DNA of 52,950 bases from SAR86 cluster bacterium AG-447-A08 (GTDB taxonomy: Bacteria; Pseudomonadota; Gammaproteobacteria; Magnimaribacterales; Magnimaribacteraceae): the NCBI GenBank assembly GCA_003212335.1, contig QCQA01000008.1:1-52950 (forward strand), in the 5' to 3' direction. Each line of letters begins with the position of its first letter. Positions within the stretch are counted from its first letter, which is position 1. Under the pieces are notes generated by a model, which was not told where the DNA came from, did not search any database, and saw nothing but the letters and a program-made list of their open reading frames with translations. A program made the translations under genes and the position numbers. This document shows positions 1 to 7,457 of this stretch, in pieces.

Positions 1-523
1 TCCATTTACTCTTTCCTGAAGCTAAGGCGATGCCTGCATCTAGGCCTGTTGCCATCTTTACTGTAATGAATGGTCTATTTTTTTCTATTCTAGAGAAGAA
101 ACCTCTATTTAATTTCCTTGCTTCTTCTCTTAATAGTCCTTCTACAATCTTTATATTTCTTTCCTTTCTTGCAAATCCATCTTGTGAGGTATCTTCTGAA
201 GCAATATAGACTTTTTTTATACCACTTCTTTTGATAGCTTCAGAGCAAGGAGGGGTTTTGCCGGTAGTTGAGCATGGCTCCAAGGTTACATACATTTCTG
301 CTTTTTCAAGCGAAGATATTGCTTCATCACCCAGATTATTGAAAACGTCTTGAATGGCATTAACCTCAGCATGGCCTTCACCTGCTTTCTGATGCCATCC
401 TCTTCCTATCACTTTATTCTCAAGTGTTATTACACATCCAACCATGGGGTTTGGCCTGGTTGTAAGCAAACCTTTTTTTGCTAGAGATAGAGCTTCGCTC
501 ATATGCTCTGAAGGAGAAGTCAT
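1..523 (-). CDS. ribD: RibD, riboflavin biosynthesis deaminase/reductase (5' part; runs off left edge)
   Basis: Bifunctional enzyme of riboflavin synthesis: an N-terminal zinc deaminase acts on the GTP cyclohydrolase II product and a C-terminal reductase follows. Only the deaminase part lies in the window. Translating the minus strand from the ATG at 523 gives the zinc-site motif HAEVNAI and then PCSTTGKTPPC, the two cytidine-deaminase signatures. The frame stays open to position 1, so the reductase domain must lie beyond the edge. It starts two bases after the nrdR stop, so it is the third gene of glyA-nrdR-ribD. No strong ribosome site precedes ATG 523; a second in-frame ATG lies seven codons downstream. 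Identity is clear. Confidence 0.95.
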   Translation of the reverse strand, partial: MTSPSEHMSEALSLAKKGLLTTRPNPMVGCVITLENKVIGRGWHQKAGEGHAEVNAIQDVFNNLGDEAISSLEKAEMYVTLEPCSTTGKTPPCSEAIKRSGIKKVYIASEDTSQDGFARKERNIKIVEGLLREEARKLNRGFFSRIEKNRPFITVKMATGLDAGIALASGKSKW

Positions 524-525
524 AA

Positions 526-981
526 TCAATCGCTCGTTAATTTCTCTACTTCTTCTGAGAATTCATTGATATCTTCAAACCTTCGATACACAGAAGCAAA
601 TCTAATGAATGCCACTTCATCTATCTTTCTAAGATTTTGCATGACCACTTCTCCAATTAATCTGGAAGGTATTTCTCTTTCTCCAGAAGATCTTATATCT
701 TTTTTTATGTCTTCAATTAGGGTTTCAATTTCTTCTTCCCCAACCGGTCTTTTCTCTAAAGATCTATACAGCCCCTCTCTGAGTTTGTGTTCATCAAAAG
801 GTTCTCTTGAATTATCTTTTTGCTTAATGACTCTTGGCATTAAGAGTTCTGCAGTCTCAAATGTTGTAAACCTTTCGTTACATTGAGGACATTCTCTTCT
901 TCTTCTGATTTGCTGTCCTTCAGCTATCAATCTTGAATCGATAACCTTTGTATCTGAGAAACTACAGTAAGGACAATGCAT
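526..981 (-). CDS. nrdR: NrdR, transcriptional repressor of ribonucleotide reductase genes
   Basis: Zinc-ribbon and ATP-cone repressor that senses ATP/dATP and represses nrd operons. The 151-aa product has the normal family length. Cys3, Cys6, Cys31 and Cys34 form the zinc ribbon (MHCPYC and RRRRECPQC), and the ATP-cone covers roughly residues 46-136. It lies 3 bases downstream of glyA and 2 bases upstream of ribD, the usual gammaproteobacterial nrdR-ribD pairing. No NrdR box is visible in the window, so its targets are elsewhere. Confidence 0.97.
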   Translation of the reverse strand: MHCPYCSFSDTKVIDSRLIAEGQQIRRRRECPQCNERFTTFETAELLMPRVIKQKDNSREPFDEHKLREGLYRSLEKRPVGEEEIETLIEDIKKDIRSSGEREIPSRLIGEVVMQNLRKIDEVAFIRFASVYRRFEDINEFSEEVEKLTSD

Positions 982-984
982 AAA

Positions 985-2241
985 CTAATTTGAATATACT
1001 GGAAATCTAGAGCAAAGTTCAATAACTTTAGTTTTTACTTCTTCTATAACTTGTTCATTATCAATGTCCTCAAGAACATCGCATATCCAAGTTGCTACCA
1101 GAGTGATTTCTTCTTCTTTGAATCCTCTTGTAGTTGCCGCAGGTGTACCTATTCTTAAACCGCTAGTTACGAACGGTGACTGAGGGTCATTAGGCACAGC
1201 ATTTTTATTGACTGTTATATTGGCCCTACCTAAAGCAGCGTCAGCATCTTTACCTGTTAAACCTTTTTCAACGAGATCTACCAAGAACATATGATTTTCG
1301 GTTCCATTCGAAACGATATTAATTCCTCTTTCCATGAATGTAGCAGCCATTTGTTTTGCATTTGCTTTGACTTGCTTTTGGTAATTCTTAAAGGCAGGAT
1401 CCAGAGCTTCTTTAAAACAAACAGCTTTTGCTGCTATGACATGCATTAATGGCCCCCCTTGTGTTCCTGGAAAAATAGCCGAGTTAAGTTTCTTATGTAT
1501 CTCTTCGTTCTCCTTTGCCAAGATTAAGCCACCTCTCGGTCCTCTCAATGTTTTATGAGTAGTAGTCGTAACCACATCTGCATAAGGGATAGGAGAGGGG
1601 TATTCTCCTGCAGCCACTAAACCAGATACATGAGCCATATCAACAAGAAGGTAAGCATCAACTGAATCTGCAATTTTTCTGAATCTTTCCCAATCAACTA
1701 TTCCTGAATATGCTGAGAATCCAGCAACAATCATTTTAGGATTATGTTTTTTAGCTAAATCTTCAACTTCTTGATAATTTAGTTCACCTGTAGATGGGTC
1801 GAGACCATACTGAAAAGACTCGTAAGTTTTTCCCGAGAAGTTTACCTTAGCGCCATGAGTTAAATGACCACCGTGATCTAAGCTCATACCTAAGATAGAA
1901 TCGCCAGCCTCACATAAAGCTAGATAGACTGCGGAATTGGCACTTGCACCTGAGTGAGGTTGAACATTCGCATAAGCAGCTCCATATAATTCTTTAGCCC
2001 TATCTATTGCTAATGATTCTGCAACATCAACATGCTCACAACCTCCGTAGTATCTTTTGCCTGGATAACCTTCAGCATATTTGTTTGTTAAAACAGAACC
2101 TTGAACTTCCAAGATACTCTTGGATGTGTAGTTTTCAGATGCAATTAGCTCAATGTGCTCTTCTTGACGGGAGGTTTCATTGTTTATAGAAGACCATAAC
2201 TCTGGATCAAATTCCTTTAGATTCTTTTGGGTGATGAACAT
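985..2241 (-). CDS. glyA: Serine hydroxymethyltransferase
   Basis: PLP enzyme that converts serine and tetrahydrofolate to glycine and methylene-tetrahydrofolate, the main cellular one-carbon source. Length 418 aa matches the family. The PLP-binding lysine is K230 in the motif [15 protein letters not shown], and the N-terminal [10 protein letters not shown] and the [13 protein letters not shown] substrate loop are intact. It is the first gene of a minus-strand operon with nrdR and ribD. A TATAAT hexamer about 37 bases upstream of the start is the probable promoter. Nothing unusual is visible. Confidence 0.98.
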   Translation of the reverse strand: MFITQKNLKEFDPELWSSINNETSRQEEHIELIASENYTSKSILEVQGSVLTNKYAEGYPGKRYYGGCEHVDVAESLAIDRAKELYGAAYANVQPHSGASANSAVYLALCEAGDSILGMSLDHGGHLTHGAKVNFSGKTYESFQYGLDPSTGELNYQEVEDLAKKHNPKMIVAGFSAYSGIVDWERFRKIADSVDAYLLVDMAHVSGLVAAGEYPSPIPYADVVTTTTHKTLRGPRGGLILAKENEEIHKKLNSAIFPGTQGGPLMHVIAAKAVCFKEALDPAFKNYQKQVKANAKQMAATFMERGINIVSNGTENHMFLVDLVEKGLTGKDADAALGRANITVNKNAVPNDPQSPFVTSGLRIGTPAATTRGFKEEEITLVATWICDVLEDIDNEQVIEEVKTKVIELCSRFPVYSN

Positions 2242-2277
2242 ATATTTTTAAAAAAGTTACGTTGAGCGACCTATAGG

Positions 2278-2283
2278 ATTATA
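2278..2283 (-). promoter_or_regulatory. Probable -10 element of the glyA-nrdR-ribD operon
   Basis: On the minus strand this reads TATAAT, a perfect sigma-70 -10 hexamer, and predicts a transcript start near 2271, about 30 bases upstream of the glyA ATG. No good -35 hexamer is visible at 16-18 bases. The element sits in the 73-base gap between nth and glyA, so glyA probably has its own promoter. Confidence 0.45.
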
Positions 2284-2314
2284 CAGAATGAGGTGGTACT
2301 TCTCTCTATTTTAT

Positions 2315-2968
2315 TTAAGCTTTGTTGGTAACTATTGGAGATTTTCTGCCTTTATTTACTACCGAACAGATTTTACACACTCTACCGTCACAACCTCTTG
2401 CAGTGCAGAACTCTCGACCATAAAAAATGATTTGAAGATGAAGTTTATTCCAATCTTCTATAGGGAAACCTTTTTTTAAATCCTTTTCAGTTTGAGTAAC
2501 ATTTTTCCCCTTAGAAAGTCTCCATCTTTGAGCTAATCTATGAATATGTGTGTCTACTGGAAAGGCTGGATGATTGAAGCCTTGACTCATAACAACCGAA
2601 GCAGTTTTATGGCCTACACCTGGTAAAGCCTCTAAAGCCTCAAAACTTTCAGGAACCTTACCTTCATAGTCTTTACAAAGAATCTTACTAAGCTCAGATA
2701 TAGCTCTAGATTTTTTTGGAGATAAACCACAAGGTTTGATGATTTCTCTTATTTCATCTATATCCACTAAGGCCATATCAAACGGGTTATCAGCTAATGA
2801 GAATAGTGCAGGAGTCACTTGATTAACTCGAATATCTGTACATTGAGCAGATAATAGAACTGCTACCAAAAGGGTATAGATAGAGTCATGGTCAAGGGGA
2901 ATAGGGGTTTTTGGATAGAGCTTTTGGAGCTCTTTACTGACATAAATAAATCTTTCTTCTTTATTCAA
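2315..2968 (-). CDS. nth: Endonuclease III (Nth), with unusual iron-sulfur cysteine spacing
   Basis: DNA glycosylase/AP lyase that removes oxidised pyrimidines. Length is 217 aa (E. coli about 211). The helix-hairpin-helix motif LPGVGHKTASVV carries the catalytic lysine K121, and VDTHIHR carries catalytic D139. The C-terminal cysteines are C188, C193, C198 and C201 (C-x4-C-x4-C-x2-C), whereas the canonical [4Fe-4S] pattern is C-x6-C-x2-C-x5-C; the usual last cysteine is missing. The reading frame is continuous, so this is not an obvious frameshift. It is divergent from the small gene at 3008. Confidence 0.95.
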   Translation of the reverse strand: MNKEERFIYVSKELQKLYPKTPIPLDHDSIYTLLVAVLLSAQCTDIRVNQVTPALFSLADNPFDMALVDIDEIREIIKPCGLSPKKSRAISELSKILCKDYEGKVPESFEALEALPGVGHKTASVVMSQGFNHPAFPVDTHIHRLAQRWRLSKGKNVTQTEKDLKKGFPIEDWNKLHLQIIFYGREFCTARGCDGRVCKICSVVNKGRKSPIVTNKA

Positions 2969-2995
2969 AACTTATTTCTTCTTTAATTTACTTAG

Positions 2996-3001
2996 TATAC
3001 T
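2996..3001 (+). promoter_or_regulatory. Probable -10 element giving a leaderless transcript for the 3008 gene
   Basis: TATACT ends six bases before the ATG at 3008, so a transcript would start at or next to that ATG. No Shine-Dalgarno sequence fits before the ATG, consistent with a leaderless message. The -35 region is not recognisable. Confidence 0.35.
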
Positions 3002-3007
3002 TGTTTA

Positions 3008-3301
3008 ATGCTTGATGGAAGAGCCAAAAAAATTATAGCTTTCTTAAAGGATAAACTTGCTGAAGAGACTGAGCCTTCAAGAAACATGCTTAAAACTTAC
3101 TCTGACTACATAAAAGATGAGGCAACTGACGAAGATTTAGAAAAAGCAAATAACCAGTTGAACGAATTACTTAAAGATTTGAGCTTAGGTCTCATGACAG
3201 TGATTCCTTTTGCACCAATAACTATTCCTATGATCGCAAAATTTGCCAAGAAATATGATATCGATCTTCTGCCCGAATGGTTTAAAGATACTCTCAAGTG
3301 A
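3008..3301 (+). CDS. Small protein of unknown function (97 aa)
   Basis: Mostly helical and charged for the first 60 residues (LKDKLAEETEPSRNMLKTY, then a glutamate/lysine-rich helix). A hydrophobic stretch follows (LGLMTVIPFAPITIPMIAKF), then a tail containing LLPEWF. The hydrophobic segment and the LLP-aromatic tail recall the ribosome-binding domain of LETM1-like proteins, but the likeness is weak and the protein is short. It is divergent from nth and convergent with the 3304 gene, with two bases between stops. A -10-like TATACT suggests leaderless expression. Confidence 0.7.
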   Translation: MLDGRAKKIIAFLKDKLAEETEPSRNMLKTYSDYIKDEATDEDLEKANNQLNELLKDLSLGLMTVIPFAPITIPMIAKFAKKYDIDLLPEWFKDTLK

Positions 3302-3303
3302 TG

Positions 3304-3606
3304 TCATTTTCTATTTTTTGAATAGTTTTCATTATCGAATTGTTTTTTGGTTATGTTGTCTGCCTTAACTGCGAACATATTGTTATTCTTTAGACTTGTA
3401 AAAACAAAAACTCCAATATTACTTGCTATCAACTCACTGCCCCATATCAAACTGTAAGTTTTATACAGCAATATAACATTCGCTTCACTATCTCCATTGA
3501 TTTCTACATCTCTGTCTATTTCTAGAACATTTACCCAAATATCATCTTTGTGCTTGTTTAAAAAATAGAACTCTGTTCCTTTTCTTGCACAGTAAATATT
3601 GAACAT
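3304..3606 (-). CDS. Hypothetical protein (100 aa)
   Basis: I do not recognise a family. The sequence alternates short hydrophobic and polar stretches, as in a small beta-rich soluble protein, and ends in a basic Asn/Lys-rich tail. There is no signal peptide or membrane helix. An AGGAG ribosome site lies ten bases upstream of the ATG at 3606, which supports a real gene. It follows the PD-(D/E)XK nuclease gene on the same strand after 71 bases, so it may be co-transcribed with it from the dyad-bearing promoter at 4407-4501. Confidence 0.65.
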   Translation of the reverse strand: MFNIYCARKGTEFYFLNKHKDDIWVNVLEIDRDVEINGDSEANVILLYKTYSLIWGSELIASNIGVFVFTSLKNNNMFAVKADNITKKQFDNENYSKNRK

Positions 3607-3677
3607 TTAAATATACTCCTGTAAGGCTCTTATTCATTATTTAAGAGATATGGTTCTTGGTAGTTTTTAAGAAAATC

Positions 3678-4406
3678 TTAGGCTACCAAACTGTTTTCTA
3701 CATATTTACAGAGTTCACAGTCTTGATGTGAAGCAGGTGCTGTATTAGAAAGCAAACACTGCTTAATATTCTTTAAAGTAGGTTCGACCCAATGGTCATT
3801 ACCTTTGTATGGGATAAGTTTGACCTTGAAATTCAGACGATTATTAAAGCTCTCTTCGTCTTTGATCCCATTGCAGTAGACAAAATATCCTGTATTTGAA
3901 ACTTTAAAGCCATTACCTCTAAGGAGCCATTGATAAAATTCAATTTGTTTCTTATATCCATCTTGCCAATCTGCATCTATGTTTACCTCTCCTTTTTTAG
4001 AAGTTGCTTTATAGTCAACAACAATCAATTCATCAGTTTTTTTATCTATCCAAACATCATCAAGCCCGCCTCTAAGGAGCAGGTTTGTAGGTTCATGATA
4101 CCTTTTTACACCTTTCCTTAATGATTCGCGCCAATCATCCAAATCAGGATGTTCAAATGGTATGGCATCAATGCCGTTTTCAATTTGTATTGGATGTGAT
4201 TCTTTATTTTTTCTATAAGCATCAAACTCATTTTTTAAGAGTTCATCTACTGCATTATTTAAGTTAAAAGGGAAAGAGGGTGGTTTTTTTATACCTAATC
4301 TCTGCGTTTTATAGAAACACTTGGGACAATCAAGAAAGTTATGAACTCTTGTTCTGCTTAATACATAAGGTTCATTTGTATTTGGATTAAAAATTGTTTT
4401 ACTCAT
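3678..4406 (-). CDS. PD-(D/E)XK nuclease family protein with paired CxxC motifs
   Basis: Predicted metal-dependent DNA nuclease of the RecB/Cas4-like PD-(D/E)XK fold. The active site is visible as GGLDDVW (D116/D117), then VVDYKAT (D131, K133), followed by the Q154-x3-Y158 motif (QIEFY). Two cysteine pairs, C27-x2-C30 (CPKC) and C230-x2-C233 (CELC), bracket the domain and could bind zinc or an iron-sulfur cluster. Cas4 and AddB instead use one cysteine before and three after the core. From memory it resembles a widespread small nuclease family of unassigned role. AGGAG precedes the ATG. It is divergent from the WYL regulator across a 17-bp dyad. Confidence 0.85.
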   Translation of the reverse strand: MSKTIFNPNTNEPYVLSRTRVHNFLDCPKCFYKTQRLGIKKPPSFPFNLNNAVDELLKNEFDAYRKNKESHPIQIENGIDAIPFEHPDLDDWRESLRKGVKRYHEPTNLLLRGGLDDVWIDKKTDELIVVDYKATSKKGEVNIDADWQDGYKKQIEFYQWLLRGNGFKVSNTGYFVYCNGIKDEESFNNRLNFKVKLIPYKGNDHWVEPTLKNIKQCLLSNTAPASHQDCELCKYVENSLVA

Positions 4407-4462
4407 AATTGCTCTCCTAAAAACTTGATAGATTTTTTATTCTTTTAGTTTAATATATTTAA

Positions 4463-4479
4463 ACGACATCTAATGTCGT
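4463..4479. promoter_or_regulatory. 17-bp perfect dyad, candidate WYL operator, copy 1
   Basis: ACGACATCTAATGTCGT: two 7-base arms that are exact reverse complements around a 3-base centre. It lies in the divergent promoter region between the nuclease and WYL genes and touches a TATAAA -10 (4479-4484) for the WYL gene. Its reverse complement recurs at 5543-5559 with a single mismatch at the last base. Repression by the WYL protein is inferred from position and from known WYL regulators that bind inverted repeats. Confidence 0.8.
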
Positions 4480-4484
4480 ATAAA
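4479..4484 (+). promoter_or_regulatory. Probable -10 element of the WYL regulator gene
   Basis: TATAAA ends 17 bases before the ATG at 4502 and begins at the last base of the dyad. Protein bound to the dyad would cover the promoter spacer, which suggests autorepression. The -35 is weak. Confidence 0.4.
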
Positions 4485-4501
4485 AATCCTAAAAATAACT
4501 T

Positions 4502-5503
4502 ATGTCACAAGAAACGAGTATTAGACTTATAAAGTTACTAACTTATATACCTAAATATCCAGCCAAGCGTTCATTAAGTAACTTTAAGGAACACTTGGAA
4601 TCATTAGGTTACGAAGTAACTGACCGAACTATTCAAAGAGATCTTCTTAAGTTAGAGAAGTATTTTCCCCTATTATGCGATGATAGAAATCCTCCTTATG
4701 GCTGGTCCTGGCAGGAGGATGCTAAAGAAATTAATCTATCAGCTATGGATAAAGTTGAGGCTCTATCTTTATCTTTGGCAGAAAAATATTTAGAACCTTT
4801 AATGCCGATAGAAAACTATGAAAGGATAAGGAACCTTTTCGATAGAGCAAATAATACCCTCGAAAGCTCTGAACAAAGTCAGTTAAAAAAATGGAGAGAT
4901 CGGGTAAGAGTACTTCCTCAATCTCAGAGACTTGAACCCCCGTTAATTAATCAGGAAGTTCAATCTAATATCTATGATGCACTTTTGCATGGGGAGCAGT
5001 TGGATGTTCAATACTTAAAAGCAAATAGCAGGCTCCAGGAAAAAAGAACAGTAAACCCTTTGGGTATTGTCCTAATGGGAATTGTACACAGATTGATATG
5101 CACCATGGATCCTGACTTCAAAATCATAAGACATCTTCCATTGCATAGATTTAAAACTGCTAATGCTAATGGTGAAACAAGCATTGAACCTGAAAATTTT
5201 GATATAGATGATTATTTAGACAAAGAGAGCCTAAGCTTTCTTAGAACGGAAAAAAAAATAAAAATTGAACTATTGTTCAGAGGTAATACAGGATTTCATT
5301 TGTCGGAGACTCCGGTAAGTAAGGATCAGAAATACAAAGAAGAAAAGAATGGAAAAATTAGAATCTCTGGGACTGTTGCTGATACTGAACAGTTGCGTTG
5401 GTGGATACTTGGCTTCGGAGAAAATGTAGAAGTAATAAAACCAAAAATTTTAAGAGATGAGATTTCTAAACGTATTAAATTAGCAAGCGCTATCTATAAG
5501 TGA
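4502..5503 (+). CDS. WYL-domain transcriptional regulator (HTH-WYL-WCX)
   Basis: Predicted DNA-binding regulator. Residues 1-75 form a winged helix-turn-helix with recognition helix DRTIQRDLLKLEK. Residues about 150-245 form the WYL domain, in which the name motif is degenerate (V195-H-R-L) but the flanking RTVNPLGIV and IIRHLPLHRF segments fit. The C-terminal 80 residues look like the WCX extension. Length 333 aa is typical of the BrxR/CapW-type architecture known to repress phage-defence operons. Its own promoter and that of the next operon each carry the same dyad, so autoregulation plus control of neighbours is likely. The ligand is unknown. Confidence 0.9.
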   Translation: MSQETSIRLIKLLTYIPKYPAKRSLSNFKEHLESLGYEVTDRTIQRDLLKLEKYFPLLCDDRNPPYGWSWQEDAKEINLSAMDKVEALSLSLAEKYLEPLMPIENYERIRNLFDRANNTLESSEQSQLKKWRDRVRVLPQSQRLEPPLINQEVQSNIYDALLHGEQLDVQYLKANSRLQEKRTVNPLGIVLMGIVHRLICTMDPDFKIIRHLPLHRFKTANANGETSIEPENFDIDDYLDKESLSFLRTEKKIKIELLFRGNTGFHLSETPVSKDQKYKEEKNGKIRISGTVADTEQLRWWILGFGENVEVIKPKILRDEISKRIKLASAIYK

Positions 5504-5542
5504 ATAGCAGTTTGCATAAGGATTATTTTTTAGAGCATTTTT

Positions 5543-5559
5543 ACGACATTAGATGTCGC
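5543..5559. promoter_or_regulatory. 17-bp dyad, candidate WYL operator, copy 2 (inverted)
   Basis: ACGACATTAGATGTCGC is the reverse complement of the 4463 dyad except for the final base, leaving perfect 6-base arms (5544-5558). It lies 42 bases upstream of the ATG at 5601 and just ahead of a TATACT -10 at 5570-5575, where a bound repressor would block the -35 and spacer. Confidence 0.8.
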
Positions 5560-5569
5560 TTACGAAGGT

Positions 5570-5575
5570 TATACT
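5570..5575 (+). promoter_or_regulatory. Probable -10 element of the 5601/5947 operon
   Basis: TATACT lies 11 bases downstream of the second dyad. A transcript starting about 7 bases later would leave a leader of about 19 bases containing GGAG at 5588-5591, well placed for the ATG at 5601. Confidence 0.4.
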
Positions 5576-5600
5576 TTCATAAAAATTGGAGTCAAACCTT

Positions 5601-5963
5601 ATGAATAAAAGAGAAGACACAGCACTGGAATTATGTGCTGAAATATGTGATTTCAGAAATCGATTATTAGAGAAATTCGAAGAAGAGGAAGTTTATACAT
5701 CTTTATTATGGGTTAGTTCTTTGATGTTTATGAGTTCTTCAAATAATTTATCAGAGGCAAAAACAGAAGCTTTTAGGGCTGCAAAGGCTTCTTTTAAAGA
5801 AGAGCTAGATAGAAGAAATAAGGAAAATATTCTAAAAGCTAAGACTTATATCGATAGAAAAAATTTTTTACCTAGAGATAATATTTGCGAGATACTTGAT
5901 TTTTCTCAATATAAAAGGACAAATATAAAAGATAAAAAAGTTAAGAATGAACGAACTAAGTAA
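5601..5963 (+). CDS. Hypothetical protein (120 aa), first gene of the dyad-controlled operon
   Basis: Unrecognised small soluble protein, predicted almost entirely helical, with a hydrophobic core helix (YTSLLWVSSLMFM) and a strongly basic C-terminus (repeated KD, KK and RTK). I chose ATG 5601 because GGAG lies nine bases upstream; an in-frame TTG at 5586 would remove that site from the leader. The 3' end overlaps the start of the 450-aa gene by 17 bases, so the two are translationally coupled and probably act together. The base composition is markedly AT-rich. Confidence 0.75.
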   Translation: MNKREDTALELCAEICDFRNRLLEKFEEEEVYTSLLWVSSLMFMSSSNNLSEAKTEAFRAAKASFKEELDRRNKENILKAKTYIDRKNFLPRDNICEILDFSQYKRTNIKDKKVKNERTK

Positions 5964-7299
5964 TAATATTTCAGATTTATTATTGAAATATAGATCCGTT
6001 ATCAGGCCTATTCTAGAGAAAGTAAGTAGGGAAAAAGTAGAAGAATTTCCTAAGATTAGTGATTTAAGAAATCTTGGAGATAGATATGATAATTTTCTTA
6101 CTGAATTGGAAATTATTTCTTTGAAGAATGAAACTTATACAGGGGTTTATGAACTTTTAAAAGAGTATAAACATCATTTACCGCCAGTCAGGACTACCAG
6201 GCAACAAAAGATAATAAGAATATTTTCAAAGAACAACAAAAGTAAAGAAGATTTCTTTAAAGGAGGTGCTAGCAAAATAAGTCAAAATCTACTCAAGGAA
6301 TTCAGCCAAGGAGAAGAAGGAGTCGTAAAGAAAATATATGAGTTGTGTAAACAAGCTGATATTTATCCAGTAGAGTTTGATAGATTATTCTATTTAATCG
6401 GTAGTGGTAGATTCTCGGGCTTAGGAGATTTAGAGAATGATGATTTCAAGAATGAAACCTTACGTAAAGGTGTCTACCAGCCTTCTGGAAAAAATAGAAT
6501 AGATATATATCTAAACTTTTTCGGTTCTTTTAAAAACAATATTGAAAAAAACTTTAACTCATTTACCTTTAAAGAAATGAAATCATGGGTCCTTAATCAC
6601 TACAATGAAGGACTCATTGAAAAACAGTTAGACTTCGATGATATAGATAGCTTCATTCACCACTCTTATTCTCCGAGTTTGTTGGAAGATGAGTTTCCTT
6701 CTGAAAACGCTCTGATTGAGCATCTGATACGTAATCGATATGCTTCTGGGGCTCCACACAAACCGGATGATGTAACTATCACCGTTGAAGCTCTCCAAAA
6801 ATATTTTAAATTGAATGAAAACCTTTCAATTAAAGAAATGCAAGAAAGAGCTTCTTTATTTGTAAAAGAAGAAAAATATTCTTCATTAACATTAAAAAAT
6901 CAGAAGGGAAACGACGGAAATTTGACTAAAGATATTAACTTATTATTTGATGCATATGATTTTATAAGAAAGAAGTGCGGCGGTTCTATGGAGAATTTTT
7001 ATAATGAAATTTCGATGAAGACTATAGATGAAGCAAGCAATATGGAATCTTATGAAGGGTCATTTATTGAGCTTGTAAAAGAAATATCAAACTGGAAGCA
7101 TTACAGTTTCGCTCTCTCTGCTAACTTTATAAAAGACTATCAATTAACCAGAGAATTAAGAGGCTTACCAAAGTCTGATTGGAAATTTAAATTTGCTTCG
7201 TATACAACAAAGCCCGACCTCCATCTCATAAATTTCACAAGTTTCCTGTCAAATAGGACGCTCTTAGATAAATTTCTAGAGAATAGATTGAATAATTAG
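5947..7299 (+). CDS. Hypothetical protein (450 aa) of the dyad-controlled operon
   Basis: I do not recognise any family. It is a charged, mostly helical soluble protein with no signal peptide, membrane helix or obvious nuclease, ATPase or helicase motif. A basic linker (RTTRQQKIIRIFSKNNK, near residues 82-98) separates a helical N-terminal part from the rest. Visible segments that could be searched as signatures are HLIRNRYASGAPHKPDDV and the C-terminal KFASYTTKPDLHLINF. It overlaps the 120-aa gene upstream by 17 bases. Hand counting rows 5941-6120 gives 47 G/C of 180, against 48 of 120 in gyrA rows 47161-47280, which hints at foreign origin. Confidence 0.8.
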   Translation: MNELSNNISDLLLKYRSVIRPILEKVSREKVEEFPKISDLRNLGDRYDNFLTELEIISLKNETYTGVYELLKEYKHHLPPVRTTRQQKIIRIFSKNNKSKEDFFKGGASKISQNLLKEFSQGEEGVVKKIYELCKQADIYPVEFDRLFYLIGSGRFSGLGDLENDDFKNETLRKGVYQPSGKNRIDIYLNFFGSFKNNIEKNFNSFTFKEMKSWVLNHYNEGLIEKQLDFDDIDSFIHHSYSPSLLEDEFPSENALIEHLIRNRYASGAPHKPDDVTITVEALQKYFKLNENLSIKEMQERASLFVKEEKYSSLTLKNQKGNDGNLTKDINLLFDAYDFIRKKCGGSMENFYNEISMKTIDEASNMESYEGSFIELVKEISNWKHYSFALSANFIKDYQLTRELRGLPKSDWKFKFASYTTKPDLHLINFTSFLSNRTLLDKFLENRLNN

Positions 7300-7396
7300 T
7301 TTGATGATTCGAGTTTATTTAACTAAAGGAAAATAAGCTCCATTAGTATCAAATTTGCAATCTATTGCTTACATCTCTATTCAAAATTATTTATTC

Positions 7397-7407
7397 ACAC
7401 TAAGTGT
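7397..7407. promoter_or_regulatory. Short palindrome in the gap before the LRV-like gene
   Basis: ACACTAAGTGT is a perfect 5+1+5 palindrome 50 bases upstream of the ATG at 7458. It is followed by AAGATA...TATCTT (a 6-base inverted repeat around 7421-7436). Either could be an operator or a chance match; there is no second copy to support it. Confidence 0.2.
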
Positions 7408-7457
7408 TTGATATTTAAAGAAGATAAGAATATCTTAATAAAAAAAAGGAGATAAAA

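Noticed and set aside
5586-5600. TTG start at 5586 for the 120-aa gene
   Set aside because: It precedes and would consume the GGAG site that is ideally placed for ATG 5601.
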